The translations under genes and the position numbers were made by a program. A DNA stretch of 64,000 bases from Macrosoma leucophasiata (lineage: Eukaryota; Arthropoda; Insecta; Lepidoptera; Hedylidae), in the NCBI GenBank assembly GCA_036365455.1, contig JAWQUS010000032.1, positions 12,718,001 to 12,782,000 of the forward strand. Direction: 5' to 3'. Within the stretch, counting starts at the first letter, position 1. Every line of letters begins with the position of its first letter. Shown in pieces: positions 10,379 through 20,312 of the stretch. Under the pieces are notes generated by a model. The model made no database searches, had not been told where the DNA came from, and saw nothing but the letters and a program-made list of their open reading frames with translations.

Positions 10379-10490
10379 TATATTATTAATTTTAGAATCT
10401 GCTGTTGCCGTAGGTAATTCAATCTTATGTAATTTCAATTGCAAGAACTTTATACTCTAGAGAAGTTAATTAATGTCATTATTTTAAATA

Positions 10491-11639
10491 GGGTAAAAGC
10501 CGGATAGTTGCCCCACTTTTCGAAAAAGCTTTATTTTTCAAAAATATAAACTTGCTGAAAATGGCTTTGTATGAATTTCAAAACTTTGGTCTTTTATCTT
10601 TTATAATAGCCTATTTTTTTATACATAATTAGCAACGTTTTTAAATAAATACTGTTTTACATGGCCTCTCAAAAAAGGGATAGTTGCCTACTATGGCGGA
10701 TAGTAGCCTAGCGCGGAAAATGCTTCGAGGGATACTTGCCTCACGCGGGGATAGTAACCTCGGTGTGTATTTAATAAGAATAAAAAGAAATTTATATCAA
10801 TTAAAGTAATCTTTATTCATTATTTAACAGTCTTTATATTTTATTATATAATTTACTGAGATCTTTTGTTAAGAATAATTAAAATATTAATTAAGTTAGC
10901 AGTTGCTGGTTACTGTTTTTGTAGCGTCTTCGTAGAGTTCGAGAGGATATTCCGTACATTCGGGAAATTTCATTGATACTTTTTTTTTTCTCTCAATTCT
11001 TCCAAGGCAAGTACCAAACTATCTTCTGTCCAGTTAATGCTGCGTGGCACGACACCTGCTTTTCTTTTATATTTGCGAGGCATTTTGTTTATCTAGAATA
11101 AATGTATAAAACAGTTAAATAGATATATGTTTTATTTACAACAAGTTAGTCACAGAAAATTCGAAAAAACAACAAAAAAATGAGAATCCGTCTTTGCTTG
11201 TAACAATACTACTAGCCACTATAGGGGCAACTATCCGCGAAAGTAAGTAGGGCAACTATCCTTTTTGATGCGGATACTTGCCCTTTTTATTTGTGAAATA
11301 AATAAAAATTATTTAACTATAAAACATATCACACAATGTAATTTGAACTCTAATGTATGCAAAAAAACAAAAAGTTGACTGAAACCACTATCAGTATTAA
11401 AGATATTTAATAGAAATTACTTACCAATATAATTATAGCGTCCGTCAAGGTTTCGCCGCGGAAGATTTTTACTCACACGAACAAAACACGTACGCCTATT
11501 TCGATGGCTTATGCGGCACTGAGGCCTGCGGGGGGTCTCCACTTATTGTAGTAAAGCGCCAAAACATCTTATACTCCTAACATAGTGTATTAAAAACCGG
11601 GGCATGTATCCGTCCGAGGCAACTATCCGGCTTTTACCC
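10491..11639. mobile_element. pogo-like transposon remnant S with interior iterons
   Basis: Terminal inverted repeats of 22 bp begin GGGTAAAAGCCGGATAGTTG, and TA dinucleotides flank both ends (10489-10490, 11640-11641), as in the Tc1/mariner/pogo superfamily. The motif GGATAGTTGCC or close variants recurs inside each end: 10502, 10678, 10698, 10730 and 10749 on the left; 11226 and 11251 (inverse), 11272, and 11618 (inverse) on the right. The 1,149-bp element encodes only the start of a transposase (10905-11083), so it is an internally deleted, non-autonomous copy. Confidence 0.85.
10905..11083 (-). pseudogene. Broken N-terminal pipsqueak-type HTH of pogo/Tigger transposase
   Basis: Translation from the ATG at 11083 begins MPRKYKRKAG and continues RSINWTEDSLVLALEELREK. 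After a 10-A homopolymer the frame must shift to continue SINEISRMYGISSRTLRRRY, which has the spacing and SI-x-S-x-x-Y-G-I-x-x-x-TL-R pattern of HTH_psq domains at the start of pogo and Tigger transposases. In the original frame translation stops a few codons after the A run. The DDE catalytic domain is absent from this element. Family assignment is by motif only. Confidence 0.65.
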
Positions 11640-11641
11640 TA

Positions 11642-12900
11642 TATAATTAGAAAAAAAACTTCTTGATTTTTGAAATTGAAACCTGCTTATTAGTATTTGT
11701 TTTTACATTCCTACATGCTTACTCATTTTCATAGACATTAAACAAAATTTTGTATTGAAATAGCAAATCCAATCCTCCATTGGATTGAATGTGTGTTAAT
11801 TTTATTATTCAGTACCTACTACAAGCACAGTATAGTTAATACAAACAAGTTTGGAAAGCATTTAGCTCGTGAAATTAAATACTCGTATTTTTTATAAGAA
11901 ATATTAAGGAATTTGCATTTGTTGAGATGATTTTGAATGATTATAATTTTTCATTGGAAACAATCATATTCTTCAAGAAAATATTATAGTAAGAATTGTA
12001 CAAAAAAAAAGGTGCTTACAATGTGAAACAGCTTTGAAATATTAGAAACTAAATAATGTAGATACCTATTCCGATGTTCAAAATTGTTATATCTCGCCGG
12101 AATAGAAAGTTTAATTATAAAAAAAAATCCTTATCCTGCTATAGGTATTTCATGAATTCATATTGTATTCAGAAATCTCTTGTTCGAATGCCAGCAACGC
12201 TTGTTCGGATCTCAGTGGTGTTATTCTTGTGGCGTAATAGTAGGAGAGATAATGAACTCTCCGAGTAACGTTGGCCCTGTAAGGCTAGAAATTTTATAGG
12301 GATGAATCATAACATACTAAGTACAAAAACTATCGCCTGGCAAGGATCAACCGTCACGTCATTTGGATTTCTGATGAGAAAAGTTGCTTCCATATTTTAG
12401 ATCTGACTCGATTGCGACTATTTATGTTGCGTCTTAATGTTTAATTTTTGTGTGTTCGGATATTTAAAGAATACACATATGTTACACATGAGTTACTGTC
12501 AAAATACAACTAAGAATATGGATTTCGAGGCGTCCTCATAAAGTGTCCTCAGCTGAGTGTGCGTCAAGGAATGTTTCGAGTTACGTCTTAGAATATGGGT
12601 GTGGAACTCTACCAACGGTTACGTTACTTTCAGTTGATCAGTATTTACCTGATATCACTATAAAATAACATAATTATGTGCAATTCACACGTGGTAGACT
12701 GGTAGAAGAGAAACCTTAAAAAAAATCATACTTTTTCATTATGAATTTAGGTATGTGTCTGTTTCTTTTTCTTTTACCGACTTTCAAATGATAACGATGC
12801 TAAAGAAGTTTTAGTTCAATATCTGTACAACGATGTACCTATTAGATATTATAGGTAGGTAGGTACATTATCACTCAATGTAAATAATCCGTGCCTACTT
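11642..12900. other. no feature recognised
   Basis: AT-rich unique sequence with no coding support or shared repeats. Confidence 0.4.
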
Positions 12901-13902
12901 TACAAATCACCCGCCACCTTTCCCATTTTTTCACGTTTCCGAATTCGAATCTGACATCTGCCTTCACTCAATGGGCGCGTATTGTCACCGTTTTTTTTTT
13001 AATGACAATAGAAACGAATCATACAGCCACGAATCGGTTGTGATTGTAAATTGCACCTTATTGGTTCGTTAATCGGTTTAAATGGAGTTTGTCGGTTGTA
13101 AACGTACCTTGGTCGGTTCGTAGTTGGATTATTCGTATTTTAGGGCTTCATCGGGCGTGGGGCGGTGTTTGTAATGCAGTGTTGGATTTCGTAGTGCCGT
13201 GGCATAGGCGGGTAATTTTCGAACGTATCATGTGTCTTTCAAATCGTTTGCGGTACTGGCTTCTTTTATTCGATCACCACTTTAGACTATTTTTGGTGGT
13301 CGACAACTTTTTTTTTGTTTTTGGATGCACGGCTTGTAATAGTTAAGTTTCTTTTTTTTTAAGTAGATAATCGAGTTTAAGACATTGGATATGAAAGGAA
13401 GTAAGGTACCTATCCTTTGTGTCTAATGATGCTTTCTACCAATTTTTGACTGATTGAAGAGATTCTTTCATACTAAAATATATTTAATACAAATCGTTCG
13501 TATGGATTGTCGTAAGTCAATAATCAATAAAAATTAAAAGATTCATAGCCGAATACTCAAACGGCACTCAATTTCAAGCAACTTTCTAAATGTGCCCTAT
13601 TTCTATCGTTTGAACCCGTTTTATAAAGAAAGAAGACTTTTAAGTCCCACTTAGATTTAAGTGACGTTTGAGTATTTGGCCGTCAGTTACCTTTTTTCCT
13701 ATTTTTTACCATTCCTTGGGTTCCAGTAACTGATAAAGATGGCATAGGCACCATCAATTTCGCTACAATCACGCGTTATGTACCTGCCTATCTATTAATT
13801 TCCATGCAATTCAAAATATACGTAGGTATCACTTTTCATTTGCTGCCATATAAAGGTAGGATTACCACCATGAGGTTGTGTATCCGACTTCCATGTCTTA
13901 AT
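12901..13902. other. moderately GC-enriched unique stretch, nothing assigned
   Basis: Around 13040-13260 the plus strand is rich in CGGTT and GGTTCG words and holds an 85-codon open frame (13089-13346) with no domain. It could be a weak exon or regulatory patch, but there is no positive evidence. Confidence 0.25.
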
Positions 13903-14048
13903 TTTTTTTTATTTATGACATGAAGTGGCAAACATGCATACCATAATGCACACGAAAACGCTGGACACTGCCATTTAACGACAAGTAGATTAGGTAATGT
14001 GTTGGTGCCTACAACCGAGCTCCGCCACTGGAGCTCTACTACGAGTAA
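13903..14048 (-). repeat. family A, internally deleted copy
   Basis: The two ends, GAAGTGGCAAACATGCAT and GAGCTCTACTACGAGTAAAA, are present but the central 130 bp are missing. Confidence 0.75.
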
Positions 14049-15639
14049 AAATTAGCTTAGTACATTAGTCTAAACCACTTGTCTGAGAGTATTCTAAAAA
14101 GTAACTTTTGCTTTTCTACACCTACTTTTAATAACATAATATTCAGAAAACAACTCGGCCTATCGAACAACCCATCAAATAACAGTTCTGATTACGCACG
14201 ACGATTAAAGCTCATATTTAAATACTGAAGAGGATACCAAAATTGATTTCAGCTTGGCAACATAATCGAATTTTTACTGCAATTTGTCATTGCCATTAGC
14301 AAAATCAAATGCAACCTTATTACATTGTAATAGAGTCCTATACTCTGTTTGACAACGGCAGAATAAGTCCAAGCACACCTTAACGGAATGAACAGCTCTT
14401 TACACCACTTGCCCTTAATTGATTCGCCTTAAACAAGCTTAATTGCAGCTGACAATGAGTTATAGCGGTTTTCCATAGACAATTACATGTTTTTTAACGA
14501 GTAGTGATGGCCAACGATTTCTTAGACACTAGTAATCATGCGTAGCTGTAATTGGATTATAATATAATACATATTCAACAGGGGTGGTCGGTTAAAAGTG
14601 GTAGAATAATGTTACGGGACTCTACTCTTTTAATATACTGTGACGCTTTCACGAGTGTGTATTTATTGCTTTATTTTTGTGGAATTGGACTAAAGCTAAT
14701 AATTTAAGGTTGATCATATTGAGTTAGCTGTTATGTGATTTGATAATAGATAATGTATTATTATTGATATTTTGATGTGGTTTTGAGTTGTCAGTTTAAT
14801 AACAACTAAAACTATTGTAACGTTTTTTTGAACCTACCCAAGGGAACGCCGCAAAAAACGCTCTCCCATCCGCGAGAAACGTCAAAAAATCGCCCGCCAA
14901 CCGCAACTGTCAAAATAATCAAAATCGATTAACTACGCGCTAGACTTTCCCGTTTCTTACAAAGTGTCAGTGGAAACTTTAAAAAAAAAATTGAACAATA
15001 GGGAAGGAAGTTGCGACCACAAGACGTCGAAATTACCGGGGCACATCCCTAATTATACGATTTTACTATAATTTTGCGGTGCTCGGTGCCTGCGGAGGGT
15101 TATTCTAAATCACCACCTCCTTTGTAACGGTAGGCAACTACAAATCAAACAATATTAACTGCGCACTTATGTCCTTTGTGAGCGTGGTTTTAGCCTTGTT
15201 AAAAAACGGCTTTTTTCAAAATTGGAACCGAATTAAAGAACCATAAATTATGAAGCCGACTGGCCTGTGTGGTGACCATGCTGGTAATGAATTGGTTTGA
15301 TGGTAATGAGGTAACGGCGTTTTACATGGGGACTTTTTTTTAAGTTTTGTGAATGGACGTTCAGAACTGTCGGATGCAATCTGCTGTCTTGCAATCTTCA
15401 CCACTTGTATCTTTCATGTAAATACCGTAAAAATTGTAGCATAATGTCTTGCGGTTCTTACGTAATTTATTCCTACTTGTCTTTGAAAGAGGATAACGTT
15501 TAACAAGCGGGGTTTTAGGAAATAGTTTGTACCTATATAGGTACGCTATGTAGGTAATACTTTCTAGTTACCTACTGGGCACGACTTGTACTACTCATAA
15601 TAGTATCTTGTATGTTGAAGATACCTATCTAAACAGCCA
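14049..15639. other. unique stretch, nothing assigned
   Basis: A more GC-rich segment at 14830-15060 (for example AACGCCGCAAAAAACGCTC and CGAAATTACCGGGGC) stands out, but no exon, promoter or repeat could be supported. Confidence 0.35.
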
Positions 15640-15765
15640 GTTTGTCCAGCGATGTGCGGCGGCCGTTTTAACCGAGGTTCACGGGTTTGTTTCCCGTAGC
15701 GGGACTAATATTTTTATGGCCTGTAGGTATTTGTTTCGGGTCTGAGTGTTTGTGTAAGTATATTA
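15640..15765 (+). mobile_element. tRNA-derived SINE P, copy P5
   Basis: The head TTTGTCCAGCGATGTG and the box-B-like CACGGGTTTG-TTTCCCG with GCGGGAC match the tRNA-like head of P1. TATTTGTTTCGGGTCTGAGTG is the P body. It passes directly into a Q-type tail. Confidence 0.6.
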
Positions 15766-16030
15766 TACCTGAACAATCATAAATTCTCACGCGGACGAAG
15801 TCGCGGGCACAGCTAGTCTATAATATAAAATCAATTGCTGTTCGTTAGTTTCGCTACAACTCGAGAACGGCTGGACCGATTTGATTAATTATGGTTTTGA
15901 ATGATTTTTGGATGGTTTAAAAGGTAAGAATATATGAAGAAATTGAAGGGAAATACTTAGTAAAAACCACAATTTCAATTTCCCATACAAATAGTCCGTA
16001 TCTATTAAACCTTTGACACATTATTTCATT

Positions 16031-16400
16031 TTATTTAAAGAAAAATGGAAAGAAAAATTTGACTTCAGGCGAGACTCGAACTCGCGGCCACTGGGAATCT
16101 AGTCCAGCCGCTCTTTCAACTGAGCTACCGAAGTCATGCCCGATTTGTCAAATCTTTCCTTCACATTTATTGCATTGCCTATGGTGGCAGCAGCGCTATC
16201 TATTGCCATACAATGCTAGTTAGGCAACCGATATAAATTATAATAAACTTTGCAGTTTATAGTAGCTCATATGGAAGAGCGGCTGGACAACATTCCCAGA
16301 GGCCGCGAGTTCGAGTTTCGCCTGAAGTCAAATTTTTCTTTCCATTTTTCTTTAAATAAAATATATTTCACAAGCATGTGTTAATGCGAAATAATATAGA
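16031..16400. mobile_element. tRNA-bearing palindromic element F, copy F3
   Basis: A perfect 15-bp target duplication ACACATTATTTCATT flanks the element (16016-16030 and 16401-16415). The left arm holds an inverted, complete tRNA-like module, then the core. The right arm holds a second module on the plus strand, truncated at its 5' end. Both arms end in the same T-rich and ATTTAAAG tail, mirrored. The uninterrupted site exists in this window at 39.53-39.56 kb, which proves that 16031-16400 plus one repeat is an insertion. Confidence 0.9.
16061..16135 (-). other. tRNA-like module of F3 left arm
   Basis: It is the same cloverleaf as F1, transcribed leftward and away from the element centre. 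One base change in the acceptor (CGG for CAG) weakens the last pair. The T-rich run that ends F modules follows on the left. Confidence 0.6.
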
Positions 16401-16445
16401 ACACATTATTTCATTGTGAGGCAATACGAAGTTTGTCGGGTCAGC

Positions 16446-16917
16446 TAGCGGGTATTAGATATAAAATTAAACAGTTGTTTTGCATGTAAGCTTCAACGCA
16501 CGCACTTACTCTACCTACTCATTCTGAGAATACAAGCGTGAAGTCACATTTAAATGGTGAAAAAATTTTGCAAGCCTTGAACTACAGGTAGCTGTAACTA
16601 ATAAAGTCTTGTCTGTTTATCTCCAATTATTTCCAAACGTATTGTATTGCAAAAAGCGCTCACTGTTCGCCGCTAACTTAAAAGTATTTATTAAAACAAA
16701 ATATTGATCATGGTCGGTGGTGAGTTAGTTGATCATCAATTAATATTAAGTTGGAATCTGTGGGATTCCGCGCCGTCGTCCGAAATTTTATGGTGGCGGG
16801 CGCCACCCAAGCCGCGAGACGAGGCGAAGAATGGAGGTGTTCGTGATCTATTTAATATTAAAGAATTATCGAAAATTTTCAACAAAAAGTACCTACCTAC
16901 GTTGGATTTCACGGCAG
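16446..16917. other. no feature recognised
   Basis: A 78-codon open frame at 16704-16940 lies here but shows no domain and runs into the terminus of the next foldback, so it is not called. Confidence 0.4.
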
Positions 16918-16983
16918 GTACAGTGCTCATCAAGAAATAATCATTTCAAAAATGTTTTGCACGTTTGAACAAAAATTACAATA

Positions 16984-17337
16984 TTTTATTTAAAGAAAAG
17001 TGGAAAGAAAAATTTGACTTCAGGCGAGACTCGAACTCACGGCCTACTGGGAATCTAGTTCAGCCGCTCTTCCAATTGAGCTACTGAAGTCCTGCCCGAT
17101 TTGTCAAATCTTTCCTTCACATTTATTGCATTGCTTTATGGTAGCAGCAGCGCCATCTATTGCCAACTATGCTAGTTAGGCAACCGATATAATAGATTTT
17201 GCCTCAATTGGAAGAGCGGCTGGACTAGATTCCCAGTAGGCCGCGAGTTCGAGTCTCGCCTGAAGTCAAATTTTTGTTTCCATTTTTATTTAAATAAAAT
17301 ATATTTCACAAGCATGTGTTAATGCGAAATAATATAA
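16984..17337. mobile_element. tRNA-bearing palindromic element F, copy F4
   Basis: A perfect 16-bp target duplication AACAAAAATTACAATA flanks it (16968-16983 and 17338-17353). The structure mirrors F3: inverted complete module, core (GCGCCATCTATTGCC), then a plus-strand module missing its first third. The matching right arm of foldback H, at 17729-17744, contains the same 16-mer once with no insertion, giving an empty site 0.4 kb away. Confidence 0.9.
17016..17091 (-). other. tRNA-like module of F4 left arm
   Basis: It is 76 nt with the 8-bp end stem (GACTTCAG/CTGAAGTC) and T-arm box-B-like GAGTTCGAGTC intact, oriented outward. One change gives CTGAACTAG for CTGGACTAG in the anticodon arm. 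Confidence 0.6.
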
Positions 17338-17413
17338 AACAAAAATTACAATAGGTAGAAGTATTGCATGGATTTGAATAAAAACAATTATTTTCAATTT
17401 TACCGTGGTTAAG

Positions 17414-17668
17414 TACAGTATCCAACAAGAAATAATGCACATCGAGCCTATGAAAGTGACAATCGGCTTGTTTCGGCTGTATATAGCGATATCTCTGCTG
17501 CACACTGCCTACGTAAGCATCCGTAGTCCGGTATTGGTCAAAACTTGATCAAAATGGTCGACAAACGTCAAATAGGTAAGGTGAGAAAGAGATAACGCTC
17601 TACAGATCCGATATAAGCCGACGTCTCTTCCTGAGGTCGATGTGCATTATTTCTTGTTGGATACTGTA
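17414..17668. mobile_element. foldback MITE B, copy B1
   Basis: The ends TACAGTATCCAACAAG and CTTGTTGGATACTGTA are perfect inverses and continue AAATAATGCACATCGA. TA duplications and CAGT starts point to a Tc1/mariner-related MITE. A second, internal inverted pair, AGAGATAACGCTCTACAG-like, lies closer to the centre, so almost the whole 255 bp can fold. Confidence 0.85.
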
Positions 17669-17816
17669 CTTAAACACGGTAAAATTGAAAATGATTGTTT
17701 TTATCCAAATCCATGCAGTACTTTTACCTATTGTAATTTTTGTTCAAACATGCAAAACATTTTTGAAATGACTGTTTGTATTGGGTATTATAAATACATC
17801 GTGTATCATTAGTAGA

Positions 17817-18044
17817 ATGAAAAATATACGCTTACACTCACAGCTCCACATTAGGTATAAACCTGTATCGTGGGTGCCGTTGTACACATACAACACATAC
17901 AGAAACACCCAGACCCGAAACAAATAACTGTAAATATTGTTGATACGTTGTAGGCCATACAAATATTTGTCCCGGTGCGGGGATCGAACCCGCGACCCTT
18001 CGAATCAAACGGTCATCTCACACCGCTGGACTAACCGGGTCGTC
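17817..18044 (-). mobile_element. tRNA-derived SINE P, copy P1
   Basis: On the minus strand the head is tRNA-like: GACCCGGTTAGTCCAGCGG (box A region), then GGGTCGCGGGTTCGATCCCC (box B) and CACCGGGAC closing the acceptor stem. The body includes TTTGTTTCGGGTCTGGGTG and ACGGCACCCACGATACAGG, ending AGTGTAAGCGTATA. This is the most complete P head in the window. Confidence 0.8.
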
Positions 18045-18079
18045 AATTAAAATAGTAAAATTCTATCCTAAGGTAGTCT

Positions 18080-18200
18080 CGGCGATTCCGCGAACAACGC
18101 GTTGTGCGCTATGGCCATTAGGTATTTATACTTACGAGCGTCTCACCAACCCAACTAAACCGCGCTGCACCCACGTTTTCTGCCACTTTCATGTAAGATT
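18080..18200 (+). repeat. local direct repeat Z, copy 1
   Basis: It shares GCGTTGTGC, TATTTATACTTACGAGCG, TCTCACCAAC, ACCGCGCTGCA and CTGCCACTTTCAT in order with 18490-18650, with divergence between blocks. Confidence 0.7.
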
Positions 18201-18489
18201 TTGTGACCTTGTCTCTTATCATAAAGATATAAGTACCTAATTTCTATGCAACTATGATTGATTTATGGAGATATGAACACTTATTTTATGATTAGAGAAC
18301 AATTAGCTCAACACATTTCCAGCTTTCAACTTTGGAAATATTACTAAGGCGCTATTATTTAGATCAACAATATATTTGGATGAAATATTTAAAACGTGCG
18401 TTTTTGTTGTTATTAGTGCTGTATTCAACGTTTACAAGTTATGCACAATATCTATCATAAATTTGCTTTTAAAAAAACTAGCGTTAGGT

Positions 18490-18650
18490 CGACTCCATGG
18501 CCTTTATAGTGCGCGCGGCGCCTAGGCCGCAGCGAGCGGCGCGTTGTGCCGGCCATGCCCATTATTTATACGCGAGTCTCTCACCAACATAACAATGTAC
18601 TACACCGCGCTGCATGCACGACCTCTGCCACTTTCATTGCTCTGTTATAT
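18490..18650 (+). repeat. local direct repeat Z, copy 2
   Basis: Blocks GCGTTGTGCCGGCCATGCCC, GAGTCTCTCACCAAC, ACACCGCGCTGCATG and TCTGCCACTTTCATTG are in the same order as copy 1, about 420 bp upstream. The block between the copies (18201-18489) is AT-rich and unassigned. Confidence 0.7.
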
Positions 18651-19403
18651 TTGCTTTATGATTTCTTGAGAAAAGCCATGTTGGATTTGGAGTTTAGCAT
18701 TTTTTGGGGTTAGATTCCTGCAGGATGTACCTGCAGGTAGATACCTTACATTCCGCGGCGAATAAATTGACATAGTAATCTTAATTTAAGGGAAAATCTT
18801 TAATATTGCTAAGCACCTACCTCTATTTATTTGAAGAAAAATGAATTGAAATCATTAATTTCATTTCGAAAGATGAAATTAATTAAACACTGCAAATAAA
18901 TCCTACTAACCTAATCATATTTATTTAATGTACCACATTTATTTTAAACAAATTAGCATTGTAAACACATCTTTGGATAGGTGCCTAAGTTTAATAAGAA
19001 TATTTTTGTAATTCAAACAATTCAACAAACTTTCACGTAGTTAGATTGATCGAAATAGAAGGAACCAATATTAGAAAAGGTACACTACGTTTGAACGGAG
19101 CATATGGGATAAAAGAACACAACAATTAGAGCGGTGCCATAACTATATACAAATCGGCCTCTAATTACGTGTTTATTCACGCTCGTATAGCCGACCGCCG
19201 TCGGTGTGCAATCAGCCGGAAACGCTACCGGCTTCAAAGACAATGTAAATAGGTTCAATTTGGATGGTTATTCAATGGTCATATTCTGATGTATCGTTGA
19301 TCAGCTCTAGTGTAGCGATTTAATTACGTAGTTAAAGAAAATTATTTTCGGTGAGTGTATATTTTATTTGATATGCTACGTACCTATGTAGCATGTATGT
19401 AGG
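18651..19403. other. no feature recognised
   Basis: AT-rich, with a short GC-rich piece near 19190 (GTATAGCCGACCGCCGTCGG) that could not be assigned. Confidence 0.4.
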
Positions 19404-19640
19404 TACAGTATTCAAGAAGAAATAAGTATTTTATTTCGGGCCTGTAGAGCGTTATCTCTTTTGTTTCTTAGCTATGTGACGTTTGTCAACCATTTCCAGT
19501 TTTGACCAATAGGTAGGTATCTATTGGACTATCAGAGGTAAGGTAGGCAGTGTGTAGCAGAGATAACGCTCCACGTAATCGAAACTAGCCGATTGTCTCT
19601 GTCTCTTTCGTTCGTATTTCTTGCTGGATAGGTTCTATAC
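19404..19640. mobile_element. foldback MITE B, copy B2
   Basis: It starts TACAGTATTCAAGAAG and keeps the GAGCGTTATCTCTT and AGAGATAACGCTCCAC inverted pair and TTTGACCAATAGG core. The right terminus is degraded. Confidence 0.75.
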
Positions 19641-19904
19641 TAATTAATTATCCTTCAGAAGGTATCTACTATGGCTACTACCGACGACCTGGTGAAGATT
19701 GTGGGCAATCGCTGGATGAGGGCCGCCCAGGACTATTACTTGTAGCAGTCTTTAGAAGAGGCTTTTGCCCAGCAGTGGACGTCTTTCGGCTGAAAGGATC
19801 ACGATGATGCCGTATGCATATAAACAATACCTATTGTTCAGCTCCACTGTATTCCAGTTCCATGGTAATCTTTTGAAGGTCGCATGTGTATCTAGGTATG
19901 CATT

Positions 19905-20185
19905 GTGACCGCTAGTGGCAAAATAATATACGCGTTTCCGTGCTTCGGACGCGCACTTTAAGCCGTCGGTCCCGGTTACTAGGTATCGACTGATAGCAGT
20001 CGTTAAACCTTGTCGGAGGCCTTATGGGCGATTTGAAAACATTCGACAGCGGGTTGGCCACAAACCCTTATTTCCACCAACCCGCATTGGAGCAGCGTGG
20101 TGGAGCTCCAGGCCTCCCCCAAGATGGGGAAACACTCGTGCCCAGCAGTGGGACGTATCAAGGGTTGCTATTAATATTATTATTT
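19905..20185 (+). mobile_element. 5S-derived SINE J, copy J4 (5' truncated)
   Basis: It begins within the 5S-like head at GTGACCGCTAGTGGC and keeps the whole body and an ATTAATATTATTATT tail. The 5S promoter half itself is missing. Confidence 0.8.
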
Positions 20186-20261
20186 CGCCCTGTAGCTAAG
20201 TAACGAAATATTGAAAAATTACTTCATTACCATCACAAACTCTAGTGGGTCGTGTAGGTGT

Positions 20262-20312
20262 TGGGTGTGAACTGCATGCTTGCTTGCCACTTCCATTACA
20301 AAAAAAAAACTT
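20262..20312 (+). repeat. family A tail fragment
   Basis: GTGAACTGCATGCTTGCTTG and CCACTTCCATTAC are followed by nine or more A residues. Confidence 0.75.

Larger units (their letters stand above)
15766..16445 (+). repeat. LINE 3'-tail-type repeat Q, split by F3
   Basis: It contains GACGAAGTCGCGGGCACAGC, CGAGAACGGCTGGACCG, CCATACAAATAGTCCGTATC and TTTGTCGGGTCAGCTAGC. With F3 removed, it matches the uninterrupted copy at 39.46-39.59 kb through CCTTTGACACATTATTTC and ATTGTGAGGCAATACGA. Confidence 0.7.
16918..17775. mobile_element. compound foldback H, holding F4 and B1
   Basis: The left arm (16942-16983 plus 17354-17413) and right arm (17669-17772) are inverse copies of about 100 bp, reading TTTGCACGTTTGAAC, GCATGGATTTG and TTCAATTTTACCGTG in the left arm. 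Element B1 sits exactly at the centre between TAAG and CTTA, and F4 interrupts the left arm only. The left edge starts TACAGTGCTCATCAAG, which is a B-type terminus, so H may be a long-armed relative of B. Confidence 0.75.

Noticed and set aside
16704..16940. 78-codon plus-strand frame as a gene
   Set aside because: No domain and it ends within the B-type terminus of foldback H.
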